Positions 23,458 to 34,860 are shown, counted from the stretch's first letter. The stretch is DNA of 64,000 nt from Prillingera fragicola (GCA_002335605.1 BEDY01000011.1:496001-560000); one strand, 5' to 3'. Made by a program: numbers and translations. The notes: generated by a model not told the origin, from the letters alone.

Positions 23458-24246
23458 GATGGTATAGTCGCTGATCGACAGGATGTGGGGTCAACCTGAC
23501 ATGGGCTGGGTGTTATATGGACGCTCGTCGTCGAGTATCGAGCTAGGATACCCGGCACACCCGGGGCCTGGCGGCCGCGTCGCATCGACGGCGCATATGC
23601 CGTCGACGCTACAGCGCTGGCGACGCTATTGACGCTATTGTCTCGGCGAAGAGTCGGAGGGGGAGAGGGACACGGTGCTCCGACGCGCGCGGCGATGGCG
23701 TGCGGAGTACTCTAGTCCGGGGGTGGCTTACCCCCACCCGACTGTTCCTGGCTACCCTACTCGAGCTGCACGCGACCAATACGTGCTTTGCCGGAGCACA
23801 GGGAGCACAGGAGATGTATCTCGGAGCACAGTGGTCCGACATATCCACAAACCCCGCATTTGTTTGGTTCCTGGCATATAAACACTCCGTGGCTGCTACG
23901 AGCACTGCACTCTGATCCGAGAGCAGCTCGTCTACACGCCGTCTATTCTGTGAGCCGACAGCAGTGGGCAACGTCGACTCTATACACTCTGCCCCTAACC
24001 TACAGTGTTCGGACTGCTGACAAGCCCACCAGTGCCTTCTGTTGGGGTGGGAAGTCACATGCACATGCTGAGCTGCCAAGGCCCATCCAGTAGTAGTAGT
24101 GGCAATGCCAAGCGTGATGGGAGTGCAGCGCAACCCAGTCAACATGAACAAAGTATCATTATTCACACAAAATTCATGCATTTTTCCCATCTGCGCAGTA
24201 ACTATAAATTCGAGCCCCTCCATCCCCTTTGCCTCCAACTCGCCAC
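23458..24246. other. Intergenic region
   Basis: 789 bases upstream of the sugar permease and downstream of the GH28 gene. It includes AT-richer DNA near 24110-24200. No convincing gene, RNA or repeat is visible. Confidence 0.5.
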
Positions 24247-25737
24247 CTAGGTAGGCCTGAACACGCCGTTCTCGCAAGTCATACCAAGGTTGGGGTTGGT
24301 AGTCGCCCCAACATTCTCGCAAAGAACAGTAGGCGGAGCATCCGACTCTGGCACAACCTGGATATCCTCGAGGACATAGTTTTTGCACGTCTCGGGACTG
24401 GCACAGTTCATAATGACCGCCTGCGTGCCGTCCCCGCCCTCGACCTCGTACCAGCACGGGTGGGAGGCGCACGATCCGTCGCCGGGGCTGTAGGTGTTGA
24501 TGTTGCCGCGAAAGTTTTTCCACGTAAAGTTCTCCATCATCACGGCGCTGTCGCCGCCAGAAGTCACGTCGTAGCCGTTGGCGACCTCGTAGCCTGGTCC
24601 GGAGCCCTGCTGGGTGGTGGCTTGGCTGGGGGGTTAGCTGCTGTTGGTGGCGGGGAGAGCTCACTTGTTGTAAGTCTGAGTGACATAGATGGGGTAGGAG
24701 ACGTTCTGGAGCTTGAAGTTCTCCCAGGTAATGTTACTGGCGAGGCCCTTGCCGCCGGTCCAGCTCTTGAAGCGAGCTCCGTACAGGGCGTCGACGAGCT
24801 GAATGTCCTTGAACAGAATGTTGGACACGCTGACGACTGTCGTGTTGTCCTTGCCCAGAGAGCCAACAGACATGCCATGGCAGCCGGGGCCGGAGAGGAA
24901 GGCGTTCTTGACTGTAATGTCGTGGGCGCCGTCGTTGATGGCTACAGCGTCGTCGCCGTTGACTTTCGTTGTCAGTTACTTGACAAGTATGCCGAAACTC
25001 ACTGATGACCGAGTCCTCGATGAGAATGCGCTGACCCTTGACGTCGAATCCGTCCGTGTTAAAGGGGAAGCCACCGGTCGACGACGCATCAAAGAACGAG
25101 CCCTTGATGACCATGTCGGTGCCGCTGATGGACGAAATGGCTCCAGGAGGCTTACGGACCTTGAGGTTGGTGACGCTTCCGCCAGTAAAGTTCAAGCTGA
25201 ACATGTGCGGGCGGTTCGGGAGACCAGTAGCGTTGGTCGGGTTGCCGTCGTACCACTGCTGGCCGTGGCCGTCAAACCAGCCAGATGTGACATTCTTACT
25301 GCCAGTCATCTTGACGTTGGTGCCCTGGAGGTTGTACCAGTACTTGTACTCTTCGGCGTTGCCGGCAACTGTGGATCGTTAGCCCAAGCACCAGTCTAGA
25401 CACTCACCAAGCTCCTGCACATAGGTCATGTTCTCGGGGAGGTGCATGTTGCCGAGGAACTTGAGCTCGACATTGTTGAGGTTGTGCGCCTTTACGGGGG
25501 TCAAAAAGTTGCTGTTTGTCAGCCACGCCCGCGAGCGCACACTCACTATCGGACACCCTCGCTGAGGACAATGACAGCGTCGGAGGAGCACTCGGCAACA
25601 GCGTCGTGGAAGGCAGGTGAGTCGTCGCCGCCATCGGAAGAGGCAACGACGCACTTTTTCTTGTCATTGTTGCGGGGCTGCAGAGGCGACGCCGTGGCGA
25701 GGACCGCGAGGAGGGAGAAGGCAGCAATGAGGCGCAT
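24247..25737 (-). CDS. Secreted GH28 polygalacturonase-type glycoside hydrolase
   Basis: Five exons (25737-25547, 25511-25408, 25368-25003, 24962-24665, 24625-24247) give 445 residues. A signal peptide (LIAAFSLLAVLATASP) leads to a parallel beta-helix chain. All four GH28 blocks are present: NTDG at 202-205, GDD at 223-225, GCHGMS at 247-252 and R-F-K at 284-286 (RIK in most relatives). Asp204, Asp224 and Asp225 are the expected catalytic carboxylates, with His249 supporting. The RFK variant and a Cys-rich C-terminal tail fit exo-acting or rhamno/xylogalacturonan members as well as plain endo-polygalacturonases, so specificity is open. Several N-glycosylation sequons suit secretion. It hydrolyses alpha-1,4-galacturonan type linkages in pectin. 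The ATG at 25737 is chosen because the frame further upstream has no ATG. Confidence 0.9.
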
Positions 25738-26615
25738 TGTCGTGTCCACTTTTGTGAGTTGTGCTGCTCAAAGTCACACCTCTGCGAGCTCATCTTATAC
25801 CATTTCACCACCACCCTACCCACACCTAGTCTCGCCCACCGCCCACCGCTACTCACTAGCCCAACTCGACAATGATCACAACTCTTAGTTCAGAATACGC
25901 CGATCTCGGATACGCTCGGCCGTTTCACGCACGATACTCGCGACATTCCTCCAACATGAGCGTTCCAGGGAGTTCTCCACGGGGGTACCCAACGGGGTCC
26001 TCGGTGCGATCGGATGGTGCGCTACTGCTGCATGCATCATTGACCATTGGGCAGGCAGCGGCGACGTATCGGAGGGCCACCCTCGGCGTATAGACTTGCC
26101 GGGCCGGCCACTAGTGCTCGGCGGGCCGGAGGACCCTGTTGCCGATATATCGGTCTTGCACTCTAGGCTGCCCTCTCGGTCATCATCGTCGTCAGGTATA
26201 TCCTTGTCGGAGCGGCAGTAGGGACCGTGGTCATGTGGTTTAGTGTGGATGCAGCCTGGTGAGGTGGACAAGGTTCAGTGACCCATGCTGTACATTGTCA
26301 TTGCTGGTCTATCCGATATCGCGGTGGGGAGATGTCGGTGGATTGAGATGAGGGAGTGGGTGCCTCACGCACTCTCTTCGTGTTTGGTAGCGGCAAGGGC
26401 TTTAGTTCGGCGGGTTTCAACAGCTTATGACGTTGCAGTCGTTGTGCAAAAGGGGCAGGTATTCATCATCGATGACTAGCGAGGCATTTATTGCGGCGCA
26501 GCCGCCGGACGCATCAAAGGGAGTGTTGGGGCAAAGGAGTGTGGCCGAGAAGAGTGTGAGCTAGTAGCGAATGTACATGAAAGTGTTCTTAGAGACGGAA
26601 CTGGAAACAAAAAAC
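25738..26615. other. Intergenic region
   Basis: 878 bases between the start of the GH28 gene and the stop of the GPI-type repeat protein. No convincing gene. Several short open frames on both strands lack coding character. Confidence 0.5.
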
Positions 26616-26817
26616 TTAGACGAAAAGGAGGGCCGCCGCTGAAACCGCAACGACCATGCCGAGACTGGCACTGTGCAGGATCGCACCGCTTCCAAGGGTA
26701 GTGGCTGGTGACGAGTTGGCGGCCGCGGCAACAACGAGGCTGGAAGAGCCACGACTGCCACTGCCGCTGCCGCTGCCACCAGAGCCTGATCCGGAGCCAG
26801 AGCCCGAGCCCGAGCTG

Positions 26818-26852
<35 letters not shown>

Positions 26853-26877
26853 GGACCCCGAGCCAGAGCCAGAGCCG

Positions 26878-26924
<47 letters not shown>

Positions 26925-28453
26925 GGAGCCGCCGGTGCCACCATTGGCTCCTCCGCCATGGTCACTACCGCCGTGGCCTCCGCTGCCACCGTTGCCGCCG
27001 TTACCGCCGGTGCCACCATTGCCACCGTTACCACCGCTAGAACCGCCGCCGTGACCGCCGCCTCCGCCGGGAGTAACGGTAACAGTAACCGTCACTGTAG
27101 GGCAGGGGGGCTTGCCAGAGGTGACCGGGGGCTTGGTGGGAGTGGGCTTGGCTGTTGTCTCGTCGTCGCAGTCGTCTGTCTCGACTGGCGGCTTGGTGGT
27201 TGCCGTGGGCTTGACAGTCGACGAAGCAGTGGGCTTGACGGTCGACGAAGCAGTGGGCTTGTCTGTGGTCTCGTCATCGCAGTCATCTGTCTCGACCGGA
27301 GGCTTGGTGGTAGCCGTGGGCTTGACCGTTGTCTCCTCACAGTCGTCGGTGTCGACAGGGGGTTTGGTCGTAGCAGTTGGCTTGACCGTTGTCTCCTCAC
27401 AGTCATCAGTGCCGACTGGAGGCTTTGTAGTGACAGGAGGGACGACCGATGTGGAGTCGCAGTCATCAGTGACGACCGGAGGTTCGGTAGTGGTTGCCGT
27501 GGGCTTGACGGTCGTCGAGTCACAGTCATCGGTGTCGACTGGAGGTTTGGTGGTCACAGGAGGGGCGACCGTTGATGAGTCGCAGTCGTCGGTGACCGGC
27601 GGCTTGGTGGTAACAGGAGGAGCGACTGTGGTGGAGTCGCAGTCCTCAGTGTCGGTCACGGGAGGCTTAGTGGTCACAGGAGGAGCGACCGTTGTCGAGT
27701 CGCAGTCCTCAGTGCCAGTCACAACGGGAGGCGTAGTGGTGACAGGAGGGACGACCGAGGTGGAGTCACAGTCCTCCGAGCCGGTCACAACGAGAGGCGT
27801 GGTGGTGGCAGAAGGGACAACCGAGGTCGAGTCGCAGTCGTCGGTGACGACCGGCGGCGTAGTGGTGACAGGAGGCGCGACGGAGGTCGAATCGCAGTCC
27901 TCAGCGTCAGTGACGACGGGAGGCGTGGTCGTCACAGGAGGAGCGACAGTTGTCGAGTCGCAGTCCTCCGTGGGGGTCACGACGGGGGGCTTGGTGGAGG
28001 TAGGAGGCACGACCGACGTCGAGTCGCAGTCGTCGGTGACAACGGGAGGCGTGGTAGAGGTCGGAGAAACAACTGAGGTCGAGTCACAGTCTTCGGTCGC
28101 AGTGCCGGTGGCAACGCGAGTGGTGGTAGGGGGAAGGACGGTGGTCGAGTCGCAGTCCTTGGACGGATGGCCGTGATGGTGGTGGTGGTTGTGTTCCCGC
28201 CTGTCGGGTGAGCAACGTCGTTGGCCAAGCACAAGACTCACACGTGGGAGAAAAGTGAGTGTAGATCGAAAGGGAACGTTCGCTCCACGCGCTGCAGCGG
28301 AAGTGGGGGAGCACGGCGCTGGGCCATGCGGCGAGGTTCACCGCGCTTGATCCCCCCGCCGTCAAAGGCGTTGGGCGCTGGAGTGGCTTCGACCACGAGG
28401 CCGACGAGCGCCGAAGCCGCTACGAGGCCAGTGGTGAGCGCCGTTAAACGCAT
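26616..28453 (-). CDS. GPI-anchor-type cell-wall repeat protein with Asp-Cys repeats
   Basis: Two exons (28453-28242, 28200-26616) give 598 residues. A signal peptide (LTALTTGLVAASALVGLVVEA) and a short basic region precede a His run. Then come about 16 repeats of roughly 18-25 residues, each with one Cys in a DC[DE] core followed by Thr/Val/Pro (for example EDCDSTTVAPPVTTKPPV). Next is a Gly/Ser low-complexity block of GSGSG type. The C-terminus (SSPATTLGSGAILHSASLGM...) is a small-residue stretch plus a hydrophobic tail, the usual GPI-transfer signal. The Thr/Pro repeats would be heavily O-mannosylated and rod-like. One Cys per repeat is unusual for such proteins and could cross-link chains. 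A structural or adhesive wall role is inferred. Minus-strand start is the ATG at 28453. Confidence 0.82.
26750..26940 (-). repeat. Coding microsatellite for Gly/Ser repeats
   Basis: Hexanucleotide-like repeats of GGCTCTGGTTCTGG type on the minus strand encode the GSGSGSG block of the GPI-type protein. The same DNA reads as an alternating Pro/Glu frame on the plus strand, which I treat as a shadow. Copy number is expected to vary between strains. Confidence 0.8.
27110..28180 (-). repeat. Coding tandem repeats with one Asp-Cys per unit
   Basis: About 16 imperfect units of roughly 55-75 bases encode the DC[DE]-Thr/Pro repeats of the GPI-type protein. Neighbouring units differ mostly by whole-codon changes, and two late units carry an extra TASSTVKP insertion, evidence of slippage or unequal exchange. 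Confidence 0.85.
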
Positions 28454-29365
28454 CGCTGTGTAGTTGAGGAGGAGGGGGGGAAAGAGAAAGAAACAGTCGG
28501 GGCAGTTGACTGGTGCTTTCTTGTTATAAAAGAGTGCAGGCCCGAGTGCCGGCGACGAGCACGCGGCATTCCCGGACACCCACCTGGCCCAGAAGCATAC
28601 ATACACGGTCCCAGTGTCAGTCAGTGTCAGGCCATGTCAGGCGATGGGACCAAGTTAGTGTCTGTTGTGGACGGAGCATGGGTGGTTCAACTCGAGCTTG
28701 GTCCGAGCGTTGCGCGGTCAGTGTGGTTCGGCGACATATGGTCTCGAGCGGCGCTATGGGCGTTCTTTTGGCCTGTTGCAGTGTCCAATGACCACCTTGA
28801 CGTGTCCCGTGACTCTGTAGCTGGCGTCAATGCGCCGCCGGCTTGCTCGAGGAACCGCAAGAGGCTTGGGCCTGATGACGGATACTCTGACAGCCGTAGA
28901 AGCAGGCGCGTGTCGTGAGCAAGCCAGGTCGCGTCTTGACCGCGCTTTCCGGAGGCTGCGGATGGCGTGAGGTCATCGAGCTGTGCATATGAGTAGAGAG
29001 TAAGTGCCAAGGGGTGTTAATGAGGTGCACGAGGGAAGGGATGTGTTGGAGAGCAGGTGAGCAACGCGTAAATGTGATCCGGGTGCCCTGACCTTTGGAT
29101 CACTGCTGTCGAACGATGCTGACATGAGAGACCCAGCATCGACCATGATCCAGGCCAGCACTACATCTACGCCGGTTAGGGGCTGTCTCTCAGACCGGCC
29201 ATGACAGTAAAAGAGCTCTCTGGATCATGCGCTCAGCCTCGTCAGTGAGCAGAAAGTCGACCCCTTTAAACTAATTAATAAATCATCGCCCCACGACACC
29301 ACCCTCCCACTGATCCTCCATCGCAGCACGTCGAGTAACATACCCACCACTTCCTACGCAAGAGC
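28454..29365. other. Intergenic region
   Basis: 912 bases upstream of the repeat-protein gene. A TATAAA-like element (ttataaaagag near 28524-28534) lies about 75 bases before the repeat protein's ATG on the other strand and may be part of its promoter. No gene is supported in the rest. Confidence 0.45.
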
Positions 29366-30012
29366 TCACTGCACATCCGCACTCTGGATGACAGTAGCAA
29401 AGAAATCCGCCAGCTCCTTGAGCACCATCTCCCAGTCAGCCCACCCCACACAACAGAACTCACAATGCGGACCTCCTCCCCACTCGCCCCGGGAATATCC
29501 CTGTCCCCAATAGCGTCCCCAGCCACAACGACCTCGTACCCGCGCTGCGCCGCCTCGCGCGCCGTGGTGCTAACGCAGACATGCGCCATGTAGCCCGTCA
29601 GCACGAGCTTCTTCTTGCCGATCGCATCCAGCTGCGCCGCCAGGTCCGTCTCGGCAAAGCTGCCTGGGAAGTGTTTCTTGACCGTGCTCTCGTTCGGGCC
29701 GTGCTGGGCTAGCTCGGGGAACTCGGCCGCCAGGTCAGTGCCGGGGGTGAACACGGGGGTGCCCTCGGGGACCTGCTGTTAGCGACGGGCGAGCGGGAGG
29801 CTCACCTGGTGCAGGATGTGGATGACATGCCCGCCGGCCTGCTTGTACTTCTTGTACAGCGCCTCGAGGGCTGGGCGGGACGTGGCGAGGTTGGACACGG
29901 CGAGGGCGCCGTTGGCATACTCGTTTTGAGCGTCAATGATGAGCAGCACAGAGTCGGACGTGCTGGCTGTGCTGTCCGGGATGCCGGCGAGGGTGCGGAA
30001 GGACTTGGCCAT
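29366..30012 (-). CDS. Isochorismatase-family cysteine hydrolase
   Basis: Three exons (30012-29806, 29775-29464, 29428-29366) give 193 residues, the usual size for the family. The Rossmann-like core carries the Asp-Lys-Cys triad: Asp27 in [10 protein letters not shown], Lys102 or Lys103 in [11 protein letters not shown], and Cys136 in [10 protein letters not shown]. The last exon codes only 20 residues but is in phase and completes a terminal helix. Members include nicotinamidases, ureido/allophanate-type amidohydrolases and isochorismatases; the sequence does not fix which. The close resemblance to short cytosolic hydrolases and the absence of a signal peptide suggest a cytosolic small-molecule amidase or ester hydrolase. 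Confidence 0.9.
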
Positions 30013-30602
30013 GATTCTGTGTGGTGTCTTCTGTGCTGGGTGGTCGAGGGGGGAGTTGGATGAGCGAGCTGCCGAGCTGCTGCTTCTTAAACGACTCGAG
30101 CGTCGAGGCCTGGAGCTCGAGAAGAGGCAGAACAACCTGACATTGCTGACAAGCTGCTCTTGGCACAGCTGACATCTCGGGTTGCTGCTGATTAACATCC
30201 CGATCACCAATCCCCTCTGCACCCGACCCGCCCCGACAAGGTGGGCTTCATCCTCGGCGTCATGAACCCTGCGCCGCCAACGCCAGCGTAGCACGCCAGC
30301 GCCAGCGTAGCACGCCAGCGCCAGCGTAGCACGCCAGCGCCAGCGTAGCACGCAGCATGCGGCTTGGGTCGTGGCCGGGGAGATGCCGGGTGCGGGCTTG
30401 GTGGTGGGGAAATGCCGGCGGTGTGCTGATTCATGCGCTCCGAGGCCGAGGTACGGCGGTCAGGTCCAAGTTGCCGACTGCTGGACCTCGACTGCTGTTT
30501 ATCCATGCTGCTCGAGCCCGTCTATTCAAGGTCTCCGCTACAGCGAGGCTGGGGGCACCACGACCCAGCTGTAAAAATGCAATACATCCATCATACAATA
30601 CG
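30013..30602. other. Intergenic region with a minisatellite
   Basis: 590 bases between the start of the hydrolase gene and the stop of the next regulator. Apart from the 19-base repeats at 30282-30353 I see nothing in it. Confidence 0.55.
30282..30353. repeat. 19-base tandem repeat, about 3.8 copies
   Basis: Unit GCCAGCGTAGCACGCCAGC repeats perfectly from 30282, 30301 and 30320, with a partial fourth copy from 30339. It lies outside any coding sequence I support, between the hydrolase and the regulator. Confidence 0.85.
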
Positions 30603-32585
30603 CTACATTGGCACGACCGGGAGATCAAACCCGCAAGACTTGAGCGTCTCCATGAGCTCGCTCCAGTCGAGCGTCTCCACCTCCACCGGCTGCGGGACGG
30701 GCGGCAGCGGCCCGCCATAGGCCATGACCAGCTGCGGCGCTCCGCCTGTCGCCACTTCTGCTGCAGCGACAGGCCCCGGGTCGCTGGCATGCGACACGCC
30801 GTTCCCACCCACGACGCCGCTCCCCGCACTGGGCATGTCGAGGGGGCTCCCCTCCGCGCTGCCGTAGACCACCGGCCAGGCCCCCACGGCCGCCAGGCCG
30901 TCGACGGGCTGCGCCGGCGCCGACGCAGGACCAGACATCTGCACGTCCGCCGCCGCAGACGCGAGGCCATCGAGCCCGCGCTCGGCTACGCGGCCCGGAT
31001 CCCTGCTCTCGACCCCTATGGCGTGTACGAGCGCCGACTGGAGCGCGTCGGCGAGCGGCGCCGAGTCCGGGTACAGTGCCGCGCCGCGTACGCCGCGTAC
31101 GAGAATGTCGGTGAGGCCAAAGTACTGCGTGCTCTGTGCCATGGACAGGTGGGGGATGTTCTTGTACACGCGGACGAGGAAGAGGACGAATGCTGCCTGG
31201 TGGTTGCGCAGGGACTTTGGCGCGTGGAGGAGCAGGTTGTTGGCTAGGCTCAGCTCTGTGAGCGCCGCCATGTCCTCGCACGCCGCCATTGTCGCCGTGT
31301 GCACGTCCCCGAGCGCCGAGGCTGGGAGCATGCCCGGGTGCCGCTCGAGGTCTTCCTGGACAGCAACCCAGATGACGAGGTGGAGCCACCCGTGGGTTGA
31401 AAGGAGAAAGAGCTGCTCCATTGCCCGCATCGGGCGGGTGCCGTTCATGGGCGGCGCGCGCATGTCCCCCGCGACGCTGGATGCGAGCGTGTCGACGCTC
31501 ACTTTCATGCGTTCCCGCATCGTTTTCAGCATCATGAGCGCATCCAGCACGTCTTCTGCCCTCAAGCCGAGGCATTTGGGCCGTGGCGAGAGCAGCCGCG
31601 CGCAGATTAGCCGTGTCGTGTTCATCAAGCTAATGTACGGAAAGCCGTCCTCGGTAACTGGCAGCGGCCAGCCCATGTCCCCGTCGCTGATGCGGTAGCC
31701 CGTGTTGGCGCTGGCCGAGCGGATGGCGTCGTGGACACAAATAATAGCAAACAGCAGCAGGCGGCGGTTGTAGCCCCTCGAGCCGAGTGGGGGTGGGATA
31801 TGCAGTCTGTGGTAAAACATGAGATCGACCACAGTGCCCTTGCCGAGGGGATCCAGTGTCGTAGCAGTCGCATGCCGCGGCCGAATGGTCTGTTCCGACA
31901 GCAACCCCACGGCCTCGACCGAGTCACACGGGTGCGACGTCAGCGTCCCAGGCTCCTCGAGCAGCGCCTGGCAGTGGGCGTACAGCGGTGCCGCGAGCGC
32001 CGCATGCGGGCTGAACAGCGACCCCCGAAATGCTATTGCGAGGACAAACAGCGGACTGGCCGGGTCGTCGGCCACGTCGGCGAGCTCGGCGGGCACGTCC
32101 AGCCCAGCACTGTAGTAGAGGCACACGCGTGCGCGGCGGATGAACATGGCCTTGGACAGCGAGATGCGCAGCACTTGGCCAATGGTGGTGAAAAACGTCT
32201 CAATGCACGAGTCTAGCGCCTGCCGCGTCAGACCGGGGACGCCGAGCAGCCGCGGCCCGCCACTGGGCGCCGGCGGGGGGGCCGGCTGCGTGATCCGCTG
32301 ATACCCAAAGACGGCGTGGGGGACGGATAATGGTGGTGACGGCAGTTTCGGGGCGGTGCTCGGCGTCGCTGGCGTCGGGACGCCCGGGGTGGGGTACGTC
32401 GGTGTAGGTGGTTTTGGAGCAGCTGACGCAGCTTTGCGGCCTGTTTTTGCGCGTTGTCGTTGCCGCGGCGTTGTGTGGCATGGGATGCCAATCGACGTGC
32501 AAAAGACACATCCTGCGGCCGTGGGGTCGTCCTGCGCGACGCACTTTACCTTGCGCAGGCGGCATGCGTCGCAGGCGTTGCGCAT
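30603..32585 (-). CDS. Zn(II)2Cys6 transcription factor, relative of the 17135-18919 protein
   Basis: A single exon of 660 residues. The cluster starts almost at the N-terminus: Cys 5, 8, 15, 26, 29 and 36 (CX2CX6CX10CX2CX6C), followed by a basic linker (RQRQRAKTGRK) and a Pro/Thr-rich stretch. From the block LLGVPGLTRQALDSCIETFF onward it matches the 17135-18919 protein in order and spacing. The open frame continues upstream to 32885, but that part is Cys/Ser/His-rich low complexity with poor coding character, so I start at the ATG 32585 directly before the cluster. The lack of introns contrasts with its relative, which has one. It is probably a sequence-specific nuclear regulator; targets unknown. 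Confidence 0.88.
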   Translation of the reverse strand: MRNACDACRLRKVKCVAQDDPTAAGCVFCTSIGIPCHTTPRQRQRAKTGRKAASAAPKPPTPTYPTPGVPTPATPSTAPKLPSPPLSVPHAVFGYQRITQPAPPPAPSGGPRLLGVPGLTRQALDSCIETFFTTIGQVLRISLSKAMFIRRARVCLYYSAGLDVPAELADVADDPASPLFVLAIAFRGSLFSPHAALAAPLYAHCQALLEEPGTLTSHPCDSVEAVGLLSEQTIRPRHATATTLDPLGKGTVVDLMFYHRLHIPPPLGSRGYNRRLLLFAIICVHDAIRSASANTGYRISDGDMGWPLPVTEDGFPYISLMNTTRLICARLLSPRPKCLGLRAEDVLDALMMLKTMRERMKVSVDTLASSVAGDMRAPPMNGTRPMRAMEQLFLLSTHGWLHLVIWVAVQEDLERHPGMLPASALGDVHTATMAACEDMAALTELSLANNLLLHAPKSLRNHQAAFVLFLVRVYKNIPHLSMAQSTQYFGLTDILVRGVRGAALYPDSAPLADALQSALVHAIGVESRDPGRVAERGLDGLASAAADVQMSGPASAPAQPVDGLAAVGAWPVVYGSAEGSPLDMPSAGSGVVGGNGVSHASDPGPVAAAEVATGGAPQLVMAYGGPLPPVPQPVEVETLDWSELMETLKSCGFDLPVVPM

Positions 32586-33134
32586 TTGGTGGTGGTGTTG
32601 GGAGTTGTGGTGGTGGAGGTGATGGATGTGGGGGTGGATGGATGTAGAGTTGCTGCTGCTGCTGGAGAATGAGAATAAGAGTGTGCAGAGTGTGTCATCG
32701 CATGTTGGTCGCACAAGGCTGCGTGAGATGGAGTGGCGTGGTGGGTGTTTGTGTCGAGTGTGTGTCTTCCGGGTGGTCTGTGCGCAGTCCGAGAAATCAA
32801 GAGCACGGCCAGGACACGAGGAGTAGCAGGAGGAGCAGTAGGAGGAGCAGCAGCAAGAACAAGAGCAACAGGTTTGGGGGAGCAAGAGCAGGTTGAATGG
32901 CTAACGAGTACCCGGGGCCCGGGAGCCGGTCAAGGCCGATCACCCAGGCACAACTGATTCCGGGTGGTTTCTCTCATCAGCATTCGTCTTGTTGCTGCTC
33001 TTCGCGCTGTATCAGCGCTGCACAGGAGGGTAGGAGCACCCCGCACAGCAGGGACACTCATGACCACCCCATCTCCCACTCTAGCAACTCTGATGCCCAG
33101 CTTGAACAGTTCATTTCCCTACAAGACTACTTGA
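32586..33134. other. Intergenic region with AGG/AGC-rich tract
   Basis: 549 bases upstream of the regulator and downstream of the amidase. A low-complexity AGG/AGC/AAC tract at about 32815-32875 produces long spurious frames on both strands. No gene is called. Confidence 0.55.
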
Positions 33135-34860
33135 CTACTTTTTCTGACTCGCCTTCAGCGCCTTTGCAGTCACTCCAGCAAGCTTCAACCCCCTCTCCTC
33201 TGTATGCCTCGGCGTGACAATCTGGATGCCCACAGGCATCCCCTCCAGACGCTTGGGATCATACTTCTCCCAGGCCATCTTTTCCATCTCGTTGCGCACA
33301 TCGGCCAGCGGCTGCTCAATCACGTCCGATGCACGAGCAAACGTGACCGGCACCACCGTCCCGGCGTGGTCGGCCAGGTTCCACAGCCCAGTGTATCCAA
33401 TGTGATTGGTAAACTCGTAACGCGGCGCAGCAGGGAAGGGGAGCACGGGCGAGATGAGCCCGTCAATCGGGCGTCCCGTGCCAGTGAGCTCTTTCGTGTC
33501 TGCCCAAGACTTGAGGAGCTTGGCGATATACTTGTTCCTGGCGACGTTGGTCTCCCACAGGTCGTTGATCGTCGGCGGCGTCCCCTTGGTGGCCTGGTAG
33601 CGGTCGTTGAACAGCTCGAGGTCCTTTGGCCACGGCTCGGGGTACGGCGTCTCGCGCACCTGGGCGTGGATCTTCTTGCCCCCGTCGCCGAGGAGGGAGC
33701 GCCAGAGGAGCGCTTGGCCCTCGACGGGGTTGTAGGGCGTCCAGTCAATGACCGTGTGGCCGGCCTTTTCGAGCGCAGCCTTGGTCTCGGCCAGCGCGCG
33801 CTGCACCGCCGGCGTGGGGCGCACAGTGCCGTCGTCTGTCATCATGCCTGTCGTCAGCCCACGAGCTCGCTCATGACTCACCAAAACACAGCTTTTCAGG
33901 CAACTGCACCTCCTTCCACTCGACGGGGTAGACACCGGGATCCCTCTCCCACGGCTTGCTCTCCAAGACGACCTTTGTCCACAGCTCGATACTCTCGAGG
34001 TCGGGCGACATCGGCCCCTGCACGCCGCGCACAGTCTCCTGACCGGGCAGCCCACTCTTGCACCCGAGGTTGGGGAAGCGGCCGGCCGCGCTCTTGATCC
34101 CGTACAGCCCCGTGATGGACGAGGGCATGCGGACCGAGCCGCCAATGTCCGAGCCGATCCCGAGCGGCGAGCCGCGGAGCGCCAGCAGCGCGGCTTCACC
34201 GCCCGACGAGCCGCCCGCGCCGTACTCGGTATTGTACGGGTTCGAGGTGTGGCCCCAGACATTGTTGTACCTGTCTCGTCAGTCTTGCTACACACAGCGC
34301 ACGCACGTATCACCCATGAGCATGCCGGTGGGCACGTTGGTCTTGCAGTGGAACACGGAGCCAGCGTCCCGCAGCACCTTTACGAGGTCGCACTCGTCCT
34401 CGACACCCATGGGCTGGTTGCAGTGCGAGATGAACCCGATCGTGCTGTCATACCCGGGCACATTGACGTTATCCTTGAGCGAAACCGGCAGCCCATGCAT
34501 GGGCCCCCTCGGCGTGCCAGTAGCGGCATACTCGGCATCCAGCTCGCGCGCGGCCGCAATGCACTCCTCGAACATGATCTCGGTGAGGCAGTTGGTGAGC
34601 TGCTGCGCGATCGCCGCGCGCTTGCAGAACGCAACCGCCACCTCTTCCGCGGTGTAGGTGTGCGCGACCATGGCGGCGACGAGGGCCGGGCCGGGCGTGG
34701 AGGTGATTTCCAGCTCGCGCGCGGACAGGACGCCGCATGTGGCCGGGACGTCCATTACGTTCGTCGAGGTTGGGGGAGCAATGTGCCAGGCGGCCGGGAT
34801 CTTGGCGTCCCGAGCCGCGATCTTTGTGCGGGAGATGTCTTGCCAGGTCGTCGTCGTCAT
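33135..34860 (-). CDS. Amidase signature-family hydrolase (acetamidase/FAAH-like)
   Basis: Three exons (34860-34307, 34270-33882, 33847-33135) give 551 residues. The amidase signature is intact: Lys129 in PVSLKDNVNV, the cis-Ser 206 in GAGGSSGGEAAL and the nucleophile Ser230 in GIGSDIGGSVRMP. The 24-residue Ser-Ser spacing equals that of known fatty-acid amide hydrolases. Enzymes of this family hydrolyse amide bonds to a carboxylate and ammonia or an amine; fungal relatives of this length are acetamidase-like, general amidases or FAAH-like. No signal peptide or membrane helix is obvious, so it is likely cytosolic. An alternative ATG in frame at 34893 would add 11 residues; 34860 has the better surrounding sequence. 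It may let the cell use amides as a nitrogen source. Confidence 0.92.

Noticed and set aside
26656..28176. Plus-strand Pro/Glu and Val/Gly repeat frames
   Set aside because: They are the reverse reading of the GPI-type protein's repeats, which has a signal peptide and GPI tail on the minus strand.
32586..32885. N-terminal extension of the regulator to 32885
   Set aside because: The added part is Cys/Ser/His low complexity from an AGG/AGC tract; the zinc cluster begins right after the ATG at 32585.
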